DNA of 64,000 nucleotides from QHCA01 sp038237645 (GTDB lineage Bacteria > Actinomycetota > Actinomycetes > Mycobacteriales > QHCA01). Positions within the stretch are counted from its first letter, which is position 1, and each line of letters opens with the position of its first letter. The position numbers and the translations under genes are program-made. The notes under the pieces were generated by a model that saw only the letters and a program-made list of their open reading frames with translations, ran no database searches and was not told the origin of the DNA. The stretch lies in contig JBBRYN010000002.1 of the NCBI GenBank assembly GCA_038237645.1, forward strand, positions 62,001 through 126,000, read 5' to 3'. Below, piece by piece: positions 57,539 to 64,000 of the stretch.

Positions 57539-59226
57539 TGAGCCATCCACACCCGGAGCTGGGCCCGCCCCCGCCGCTGCCGGCCAACGGGCTGCGCATC
57601 ATCGCCCTCGGCGGCCTCGGTGAGATCGGCCGCAACATGGCGGTCTTCGAGTTCGGCGGGCGGCTGCTGATCGTCGACTGCGGGGTGCTGTTCCCCGAGG
57701 TCGACCAGCCGGGCGTCGACCTGATCCTGCCGGACTTCTCGGCGATCAGGGACCGCCTCGACGACATCGAGGCAGTCGTACTGACGCACGGCCATGAGGA
57801 CCATATCGGCGCGCTGCCGTACCTCCTGCGCGAACGCGCCGACCTGCCGCTGGTCGGATCACGCTTCACCCTCGCCCTGATCGAGGCGAAGCTGACCGAG
57901 CACCGGATCAAGCCCTACACGCTGGAGGTCAGCGAGGGCGGCCGGGAGCGGCTGGGGCCCTTCGAGTGCGAGTTCTTCGCCGTCAACCACTCGATCCCCG
58001 ACGCGCTGGCCGTGGGCATCCGGACGCCGGCCGGCCTGGTGCTGCACACCGGCGACTTCAAGATGGACCAGTTGCCGCTCGACGGCCGGCTGACCGACCT
58101 CGGCGGATTCGCCCGGCTGGGTGCCGAGGGAATCGACCTGCTGATGTCGGACTCCACGAACGCCGAGGTGCCCGGCTTCGTCACCGCCGAGCGGGCGATC
58201 GGGCCGGTCCTGGAGCAGGTGATCCGATCGGCCGGCCGGCGGGTCATCGTCGCCTGCTTCGCCTCGCACGTGCACCGCGTCCAGCAGGTGCTGGCCGCCG
58301 CCGCCGCCGCCGACCGGCGGGTGGCCTTCGTCGGCCGGTCGATGCTGCGCAACATGGGGGTGGCCCGCGACCTCGGCTTGCTGCACATTCCCGACGGCCT
58401 GGTGGTCGCGCTGGATGCGGTCAGCGACCTGCCGCCGGACCGGCTCGTCATCATCTCGACCGGGTCACAGGGCGAGCCGTTGTCCGCCCTCGCCCGGATG
58501 GCCAACCGCGACCATCGGCAGGTCCGCATCGAGGCCGGCGACACGGTGATCCTGGCCTCCAGCATGGTGCCGGGCAACGAGACGGCCGTGTTCAAGGTGA
58601 TCAACGGGCTGTCCCGATGGGGCGCCACCGTGATCCACAAGGAGCTCGCCATGGTGCACGTGTCGGGGCACGCCCCGGCCGGCGAGTTGCTATTCCTGCT
58701 CAATGCGACCCGGCCATCCAACGTGATGCCGGTGCACGGCGAGTGGCGGCACCTGCGGGCGCACGCCGCGCTCGCCGAGGCCTCCGGCGTGCCCCGGGAG
58801 CGCATCGTGCTCGCCGAGGACGGCGTCGTGGTCGACCTCGTCGACGGCCTGGCCTCGATCACCGGTGCCGTCCAGTGCGGCTACGTCTACGTCGACGGCC
58901 TGGCCGTCGGCGACGTGGGGGAGACCTCGCTCAAGGACCGGAGGATCCTCGGCGAGGAGGGCTTCATCGGGGTGACCGTGGTGGTGGACTCGGTGTCGGG
59001 CAAGCTGGCCGCCGGGCCGTTCGTCTCCGGCCGGGGGTTCAGCGACGAGCCGGCGGCGTTCGACGCCGTGGTGCCGCTGATCGAAGCCGACATCGCCCGG
59101 GCGGCCGGCGAGGGTGTGGCCGACCCACATCAACTCCAGCAGTCGATCCGCCGGATCGTCGGCAAGTGGGTGAGCGACAACTACCGCCGGCGCCCGATGA
59201 TCGTGGCGACGGTGGTGGAGGTCTGA
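57538..59226 (+). CDS. rnj: Ribonuclease J
   Basis: RNase J is a metallo-beta-lactamase-fold enzyme with 5' exonuclease and endonuclease activity in rRNA and mRNA processing. The zinc motif HGHEDH (84-89), HTGDFK, DSTN and the beta-CASP segments (IISTGSQGEPLSALARMA, HVSGHA) are present. Length 562 residues. Coupled to dapA (TGATG). The gene converges on the hxlR-type gene with only 7 bp between stops. Confidence 0.95.
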   Translation: MSHPHPELGPPPPLPANGLRIIALGGLGEIGRNMAVFEFGGRLLIVDCGVLFPEVDQPGVDLILPDFSAIRDRLDDIEAVVLTHGHEDHIGALPYLLRERADLPLVGSRFTLALIEAKLTEHRIKPYTLEVSEGGRERLGPFECEFFAVNHSIPDALAVGIRTPAGLVLHTGDFKMDQLPLDGRLTDLGGFARLGAEGIDLLMSDSTNAEVPGFVTAERAIGPVLEQVIRSAGRRVIVACFASHVHRVQQVLAAAAAADRRVAFVGRSMLRNMGVARDLGLLHIPDGLVVALDAVSDLPPDRLVIISTGSQGEPLSALARMANRDHRQVRIEAGDTVILASSMVPGNETAVFKVINGLSRWGATVIHKELAMVHVSGHAPAGELLFLLNATRPSNVMPVHGEWRHLRAHAALAEASGVPRERIVLAEDGVVVDLVDGLASITGAVQCGYVYVDGLAVGDVGETSLKDRRILGEEGFIGVTVVVDSVSGKLAAGPFVSGRGFSDEPAAFDAVVPLIEADIARAAGEGVADPHQLQQSIRRIVGKWVSDNYRRRPMIVATVVEV

Positions 59227-59233
59227 CCCCAGG

Positions 59234-59644
59234 TCACGACCGTCCCGCGCTGCGAAGCGCTTCGGCGTAGGAGGCGCGGGCGGCGATGACATCGTCCATG
59301 TGATCCACCGACCAGCGCTCGAGCGCGGCGATCGGCGCGCGCAGGGTCTCACCGAGCGCGGTGAGCTGATATTCCACCCGCGGCGGCACGACGGGATAGA
59401 CTGTTCGGCGCACCAGCCCGTCGCGCTCCAGGCCGCGCAGGGTCTGCGTGAGCATCTTCTCGCTCACGCCGGCTACTCGCCGTTTGAGCACCGTGAACCG
59501 GTGCGGCGCCCCGTCGGCCAACTCGCCGACGACGAGCACGGACCACTTGTCCCCGATCCGGTCCAGCACTTCCCGGGTCGGGCAGCCCGGGAAGCGTGGA
59601 TCCCACTGGCTCGGTGCTGCGCTCACCGGATTCACTTTCTTCAT
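59234..59644 (-). CDS. HxlR-type winged-helix regulator, QorR/YtfH-like
   Basis: The 136-residue DNA-binding protein has the family landmark C21 (FPGCPTREVLDRIGDKW), LVVGELADGAPHRF, the HTH (SEKMLTQTLRGLERDGLV) and PPRVEYQLTALG. In redox-sensing relatives (HypR, QorR) this N-terminal cysteine responds to aldehydes, quinones or hypochlorite. It is divergent from a quinone-reductase gene, as E. coli YtfH is from YtfG, so it probably represses that gene and itself. Confidence 0.85.
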   Translation of the reverse strand: MKKVNPVSAAPSQWDPRFPGCPTREVLDRIGDKWSVLVVGELADGAPHRFTVLKRRVAGVSEKMLTQTLRGLERDGLVRRTVYPVVPPRVEYQLTALGETLRAPIAALERWSVDHMDDVIAARASYAEALRSAGRS

Positions 59645-59655
59645 GGTTCGTACCC

Positions 59656-59687
59656 TACTTCAAAGTGGTTACTTACCAAAGGTAACC
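59656..59687. promoter_or_regulatory. Inverted-repeat operator between the HxlR and reductase genes
   Basis: Two inverted repeats lie in the 122-bp divergent gap: ACTTCAAAGT (59657-59666, imperfect) and TTACC-AAA-GGTAA (59673-59685) within the longer GGTTAC...GTAACC (59667-59687). This fits the TTAC/GTAA-type sites of HxlR dimers. Confidence 0.55.
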
Positions 59688-59766
59688 GATACATGTCTAC
59701 TGATCGAGTACGGACCTGCCGTACCCGGGATAAACCGATCCCGCACTCACCGTGGAGGTAGACAAC

Positions 59767-60627
59767 GTGTCGATAGTCGTTACCGGAGCCACCGGGCACC
59801 TGGGCCGTCTCGTCGTCGAGGCGGTGCTGCGTCGCGGACTGCCGGTCGAGGAGCTGGTGGCCACCGGGCGCAGCACCGACAAGCTCAAGGACCTTGCCGA
59901 CCGAGGCGTGACCGTGCGACGCGCAGACTTCGATGACCGGGAGAGCGTGGCCGCAGTTCTGGCCGGCGCCGAGAAGGTGCTGCTGGTGTCCTCCAGCGAG
60001 GTGGGGAAGCGGTTCGCACAGCACCGCAACGTCATCGACGCAGCGAGGGCGGCCGGCGTGTCGCGACTCGTCTACACCAGCATCGCCAATGCCGACCGGG
60101 CCGAGATGCACCTCGCCCGCGAGCACCAGGAAACCGAGCAGTACCTGCGAACCAGCGGCGTCCCGGCGGCCGTGCTGCGCAACAGCTGGTACGTGGAGAA
60201 CTACACCGACCAGCTCGCCGCGACCCTGCACGGTGGCGCGGTCCTCGGTTGCGCGGGCGCGGGACGGGTGAGCGCCACGACCCGAGCCGACTACGCCGAG
60301 GCAGCGGCGGCGGTCCTACTGGGCGAGGACAACATCGAGCCGGTGTATGAGCTCGGCGGCGACGAGGCCTTCTCACTCGAGGAGTTGGCCGCCGAGATTT
60401 CCCGGGTGACCGGCACCCGAGTGGTCTACCGGGACCTGCCGGCCCCGGTCTACGCGCGGATGCTGATCGACGCCGGGCTGCCCGAGGACTATGCCGGCGC
60501 ACTCGCCGACGCAGATGTGGGCCTGTCGCGCGGAGAACTGCTGGTCGACGGCGATGAGCTCAGCCGGCTCATCGGACGTCCCACGACGACCCTGGCGGAC
60601 GCGATCGCCGCCGCTCACCGTCGGTGA
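59767..60627 (+). CDS. NAD(P)H:quinone oxidoreductase type 2 (NmrA-like)
   Basis: The 286-residue atypical SDR has the cofactor motif GATGHLG (7-13), reads like E. coli QorB/YtfG (VLLVSSSEVGKRFAQHRNVI, LVYTSI, LRNSWYVENYTDQL) and lacks the SDR tyrosine-lysine pair. QOR2 enzymes reduce quinones to limit redox cycling. GTG 59767 is preferred over GTG 59752 because GGAGG sits between them at proper spacing. Its position next to an HxlR regulator supports an electrophile-stress role. Confidence 0.83.
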   Translation: MSIVVTGATGHLGRLVVEAVLRRGLPVEELVATGRSTDKLKDLADRGVTVRRADFDDRESVAAVLAGAEKVLLVSSSEVGKRFAQHRNVIDAARAAGVSRLVYTSIANADRAEMHLAREHQETEQYLRTSGVPAAVLRNSWYVENYTDQLAATLHGGAVLGCAGAGRVSATTRADYAEAAAAVLLGEDNIEPVYELGGDEAFSLEELAAEISRVTGTRVVYRDLPAPVYARMLIDAGLPEDYAGALADADVGLSRGELLVDGDELSRLIGRPTTTLADAIAAAHRR

Positions 60628-60967
60628 GCCGTGACAGCCTGATCTGGCCGAACTCGTCCGCGGACTCTGCGAGCGCACTGTCGCTACACGCCTGGGCTGA
60701 CGGGGCCACCTCGAGCCGTCACCCGGGGCCAGGCCGGGCTGACACGGCCAGCACTGTGCCCGGTCGACGAAGCTCGGTCGAGGACCGAAGCTGCACCCGA
60801 CTCACCTGCGGTCAGCACGTCCGTCCGGTTTGCCATCGACAACTGCCGGCCCGGCGCGGGTTGCGGGCTCGGCCTGGGCCGGGCTGGGTCGGCGGGGACG
60901 CTCGTGGGCGCCAGGGGGCGAGCCGACGCGTGTCGGCGGCTGGGTGCGGCGGCTGACGGTTCCCGCG
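60628..60967. other. 340-bp region between the reductase and ftsK, no gene seen
   Basis: Open frames exist on both strands, but their composition is Arg/Gly/Pro-rich noise, with no Shine-Dalgarno and no recognisable domain. I see no terminator with a T-run and no repeat family member here. Confidence 0.4.
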
Positions 60968-60973
60968 TAATAC
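60968..60973 (+). promoter_or_regulatory. Candidate -10 element for a leaderless ftsK transcript
   Basis: TAATAC ends 10 bp before the ATG at 60984 and there is no Shine-Dalgarno sequence, so the transcript may begin at or next to the start codon. No clear -35 box is visible. Confidence 0.4.
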
Positions 60974-60983
60974 CGTGTCAGGC

Positions 60984-63443
60984 ATGCCTGCCCGCAGCAC
61001 GTCCACGAGGGCACGGCCCCGTCCCGCGGCCCGTCGCGGCTCATCCGGCGGCCGCCGCCCCGCTCGCCGCCGCCCGCCGCCGCGCCGGCGGGGCGCCGCG
61101 GTGGCAGGTGGTGTCGGCGCGGCCGTGCGCGGCGCCTGGATGATGCTGGCGCGCGCCGCGGGCGGGTCGGCCCGCACGATCGGCCGGCAGGCGGCGACGG
61201 CCCGCGACCTCGACCCGGCGCATCGCCGCGACGGGCTCGGCCTGGCCACCCTCGGGCTGGCTCTGGTCCTCGCGGCGGGGACGTGGTGGCACGCCGCCGG
61301 CCCGGCGGGCCGGGCGATTGCCGGTGCGGTGCGGCTCCTGGTCGGGTCGGCCGGGGTCGTCCTGCCGGTGCTCACTCTCGCGCTCGCGCTGACGCTGCTG
61401 CGCAAGGCGCCGGACCCCGACAGCAGAGGCCGGCACCTCATCGGCTGGTCCGCGCTCTTCGTCGGCCTGCTCGGCCTGGTGCACCTGGCCCACGGATCCC
61501 CGACCACCCCTGCCGGCCGCGACAGGGCAGGCGGCCTGCTCGGCACGCTGGCCGGGGCGCCGCTGGAGAGTGCCCTGACTCTCTGGCTGGCCGCACCACT
61601 GCTGGTCCTGATCTCGGTCTTCGGGCTCCTGGTTGTGACCGCGACGCCGGTCAACCAGGTGGGATCCCGGCTGGCCGGGATCGGTGATCGCCTGCTGCGC
61701 CGGGCACCGGCCGACGACGTCGACGAGGACCAGGTCGGCATCGAGGACGAAGGCGAGGTCCAGTCCGTCGCCGAGGCCGAGCCGGTAGTGCGCAGGCGGC
61801 CGTCCCGCCGCCGGCAGGGTGTCATGACAGTGGGTGAGGACGCGGCCGAGGAGGCGGACAGCGAGGCCGGGCCGGTGGACCTGCCGCCGGGGATCCGCCG
61901 TACCCCGGCCAACTCCCCGCCGCCGCATACCCCGGCGCCCACCCGCGCCGAGCAACTGGCCCTGACCGCCGTGGAGGGTGACTACCGGCTGCCGCCGCCG
62001 GACCTGCTTGGCCGCGGCACTCCGCACAAGGCCCGAAGCAGGGCGAACGACAGCGTGATCGAGTCACTCACCCTGGTTTTCGAACAGTTCGAGGTCGATG
62101 CCGCGGTCACCGGCTTCAGCCGGGGTCCGACGGTTACCCGCTACGAGATCGAGCTCGGCTCGGGCGTGAAGGTGGAGCGCATCACCCAGCTCTCGCGCAA
62201 CATCGCCTACGCGGTGAAGAGCCCCGACGTGCGCATCATCAGCCCCATCCCGGGCAAGAGCGCGGTCGGCGTCGAGATCCCAAACACCGACCGGGAGATC
62301 GTCAGCCTGGGCGACGTGATGCGCTCGCATGCCGCGACCAGCGACCACCACCCGATGACCGTGGCCCTGGGCAAGGACATCGAGGGCGGCTTCGTGGTGA
62401 CCAACCTCACCAAGATGCCGCACATCCTGATCGCCGGCGCCACCGGCGCGGGCAAGTCCAGCTGCATCAACGCGCTGATCACATCGGTGCTGACCCGGGC
62501 CACGCCGGACGAGGTCCGGATGGTCCTGATCGACCCCAAGCGGGTGGAGCTCACCGGCTACGAGGGCGTCCCCCATCTCATTACGCCGATCATCACGAAC
62601 CCGAAGCGGGCCGCCGAGGCACTGCAGTGGGTGGTCCGGGAGATGGAGTTGCGCTACGAGGACCTCGCCGCAAACGGTGTCCGCCACGTCGACGAGTTCA
62701 ACCGCAAGGTCGGCAAGGGGGAGATCAAGGCGCCACCCGGCAGCGAGCGGGTCTACACCCCCTACCCCTACATCCTTGTGATCGTCGACGAGCTGGCCGA
62801 CCTGATGATGGTGGCGCCACGCGACGTGGAGGACGCGATCTGCCGGATCGCGGCAATGGCCCGCGCGGTCGGCATCCACCTCGTGCTCGCCACCCAGCGG
62901 CCCAGCGTCGACGTCGTCACCGGCCTGATCAAAGCCAACGTCCCCAGCCGGCTGGCCTTTTCGACCGCCAGCCTGGCCGATTCGCGGGTCATCCTCGATC
63001 AGCCGGGCGCCGAGAAGCTGGTGGGGCAGGGTGACGGGCTGTTCCTGCCGATGGGGGCGAGCAAGCCGATGCGGATCCAAGGTGCTTTCTGCACCGAGGC
63101 CGAGACCCTGGCCGTCGTCCGGCACTGCAAACGGCAGGCGGAGCCGACCTATCGCGAGGACGTGATCGCAACCGGCACGTCCGGAGGCCGGGAGGTCGAC
63201 GGCGACATCGGCGACGACATCGACGTGCTGTGCCAGGCCGTCGAGTTGGTCGTGTCGACGCAGTTCGGCTCGACTTCGATGCTGCAGCGCAAGCTGCGGG
63301 TCGGCTTCGCCAAGGCGGGCCGGCTGATGGATCTCATGGAGAGCCGTGGCATCGTCGGGCCGTCCGAGGGGTCGAAGGCGCGCGACGTATTGGTCAAGGC
63401 CGACGAGCTTGACGACGTGCTGCTGACCCTCCGGGGGCACTAG
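60984..63443 (+). CDS. ftsK: DNA translocase FtsK/SpoIIIE
   Basis: FtsK pumps chromosomal DNA through the closing septum and activates XerCD at dif. From ATG 60984 there are 819 residues: an Arg/Pro-rich cytoplasmic start, about four transmembrane helices (about 85-225), an acidic linker, an alpha/beta motor domain with Walker A (GATGAGKSS) and Walker B (ILVIVDELADLMM) and a C-terminal gamma winged helix (TSMLQRKLRVGFAKAGRLMDL) that reads KOPS. GTG 60975 is an alternative start. In sporulating actinomycetes it also segregates spore chromosomes, in line with the whiG gene here. Confidence 0.94.
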   Translation: MPARSTSTRARPRPAARRGSSGGRRPARRRPPPRRRGAAVAGGVGAAVRGAWMMLARAAGGSARTIGRQAATARDLDPAHRRDGLGLATLGLALVLAAGTWWHAAGPAGRAIAGAVRLLVGSAGVVLPVLTLALALTLLRKAPDPDSRGRHLIGWSALFVGLLGLVHLAHGSPTTPAGRDRAGGLLGTLAGAPLESALTLWLAAPLLVLISVFGLLVVTATPVNQVGSRLAGIGDRLLRRAPADDVDEDQVGIEDEGEVQSVAEAEPVVRRRPSRRRQGVMTVGEDAAEEADSEAGPVDLPPGIRRTPANSPPPHTPAPTRAEQLALTAVEGDYRLPPPDLLGRGTPHKARSRANDSVIESLTLVFEQFEVDAAVTGFSRGPTVTRYEIELGSGVKVERITQLSRNIAYAVKSPDVRIISPIPGKSAVGVEIPNTDREIVSLGDVMRSHAATSDHHPMTVALGKDIEGGFVVTNLTKMPHILIAGATGAGKSSCINALITSVLTRATPDEVRMVLIDPKRVELTGYEGVPHLITPIITNPKRAAEALQWVVREMELRYEDLAANGVRHVDEFNRKVGKGEIKAPPGSERVYTPYPYILVIVDELADLMMVAPRDVEDAICRIAAMARAVGIHLVLATQRPSVDVVTGLIKANVPSRLAFSTASLADSRVILDQPGAEKLVGQGDGLFLPMGASKPMRIQGAFCTEAETLAVVRHCKRQAEPTYREDVIATGTSGGREVDGDIGDDIDVLCQAVELVVSTQFGSTSMLQRKLRVGFAKAGRLMDLMESRGIVGPSEGSKARDVLVKADELDDVLLTLRGH

Positions 63444-63445
63444 CT

Positions 63446-63478
63446 GTCATCTCGCTCCGCTCCTCGCTGCCGCTCGAC
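63446..63478 (-). repeat. Dispersed GAGCGGAGCG-type repeat, partial copy 3, inverted
   Basis: On the minus strand this reads as the second half of the 34-bp unit (GCAGCGAGGAGCGGAGCG) followed by AGATGAC; copy 1 continues GGATGAC. It begins 3 bp after the ftsK stop codon. The remaining ~200 bp to the next gene has an imperfect CCCCC/GGGGG hairpin near 63590-63616 but no gene. Confidence 0.65.
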
Positions 63479-63685
63479 GCCCACACACCATCCATTTTCC
63501 CGTTAGGCTCATCGTGGCCCGTACGGGCTGTGCTCCCCCCCGCACGCTAGGGTCGCGGCCGAGCGGTGCTGCGACGTGGCCTGTCCGCAGCCCCCCCGAA
63601 ACGTTAGACTTTGGGGGAGTTGCCAGGGCCGCTCCTGGACTTGTGTCCACGGGGTCCCGCCGTCCCTTTCCGAGGAGCAGTGCAC

Positions 63686-64000
63686 ATGTCGACCGCCAAT
63701 CCGCCCTCGCTCGGGGCGATGCTGCGGGATGCACGGGAAAAGGCCGGCCTGTCGGTCAATGACATCGCCGAGCGCACCCGCATCCGGGCAACGCTCATCC
63801 GCGAGATCGAGGCCGACGACCTCGGCGGCTGTGGCGGCAACTTCTACGCCAGAGGGCATGTCCGGTCCATTGTCACGACGCTGGGCCTCGACCCGGTGCC
63901 TTTCGTGTCGCGCTTCAACATGCAAGCGGAGATCACCGAGCCGGTCGGGTTGCCGGTGCTGCCCGCGTTCGACACGCCAGGCGGCGACTCGCGTAAGGGC
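63686..64000 (+). CDS. RodZ-like helix-turn-helix protein, 3' end outside the window
   Basis: The 105 residues present form the HTH_25 domain of RodZ-family proteins: LGAMLRDAREKAGLSVNDIA, then RIRATLIREIEADD and GGCGGNFYARGHVRSIVTTL. RodZ links MreB or the division/cell-wall machinery to the membrane; actinobacterial versions have a transmembrane helix further on, which is not seen here. ATG 63686 follows GAGGAG at 8 bp. The gene normally follows ftsK in this phylum. Confidence 0.85.
   Translation, partial: MSTANPPSLGAMLRDAREKAGLSVNDIAERTRIRATLIREIEADDLGGCGGNFYARGHVRSIVTTLGLDPVPFVSRFNMQAEITEPVGLPVLPAFDTPGGDSRKG

Noticed and set aside
60624..60956. A 110-residue plus-strand frame between the reductase and ftsK
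   Set aside because: No ribosome binding site, no domain and noise-like composition.

Overview
The window is 64 kb of GC-rich, tightly packed bacterial chromosome from an actinomycete. The evidence is conserved gene order typical of the phylum (dprA-xerC-whiG, rpsB-tsf-pyrH-frr-cdsA-rlmN, dxr-rseP-ispG-GNAT-proS, rimP-nusA-ylxR-infB, rbfA-nrnA-truB-ribF-rpsO-pnp, thyX-dapA-rnj-ftsK-rodZ), frequent GTG starts and a WhiG-type sigma factor. A WhiG-type factor suggests a sporulating or flagellated lineage. I cannot name the genus; the layout fits Frankiales/Sporichthyales/Micromonosporales/Mycobacteriales-like organisms. I saw no tRNA, rRNA, CRISPR array, prophage or insertion sequence.

Region 1 (1-9.8 kb) is housekeeping: DNA uptake and processing (dprA, cut by the left edge), chromosome dimer resolution (xerC), sigma factor whiG, a secreted M23 peptidase whose 3' end looks frameshifted, then ribosomal protein S2, EF-Ts, UMP kinase, ribosome recycling factor, CDP-diglyceride synthase and the 23S rRNA methylase RlmN. 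Region 2 (9.8-20.4 kb) holds a small membrane protein, an aminotransferase, a TSUP exporter, FprA reductase, the MEP-pathway genes dxr and ispG flanking the site-2 protease rseP, a GNAT, a decayed secreted-protein gene broken by a dispersed repeat, and proS.

Region 3 (20.4-24.2 kb) is a cluster on the minus strand of four exported or predicted ferritin-like helical proteins plus a lipoprotein cupredoxin, lying between proS and rimP. Region 4 (24.3-38.2 kb) is the nusA-infB-pnp translation/RNA superoperon ending with an M16 peptidase and dapB.

Region 5 (38.2-55.7 kb) is a variable block between dapB and thyX: an ECF sigma factor with a membrane partner, a tandem GNAT, DedA, a MocR regulator divergent from two EamA exporters, a two-component system, an SDR plus a divergent QueA-like protein, a DUF998 membrane protein, a YcaQ/AlkX-type DNA glycosylase, two secreted surface proteins (one with four cysteine-paired repeats), and a RHH regulator-DUF4097-small protein operon with a helically phased operator array.

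Region 6 (55.7-64 kb) returns to conserved order: thyX, dapA, rnj, an inserted HxlR/quinone-reductase divergon, ftsK and the start of a RodZ-like gene cut by the right edge.

The least ordinary parts are the ferritin-like/cupredoxin cluster, the cysteine-repeat surface protein with its companion, the 11-bp phased TGACGTCA array, the MocR/EamA pair whose start codons share one CATG, and a dispersed 34-bp repeat that interrupts a dead gene.
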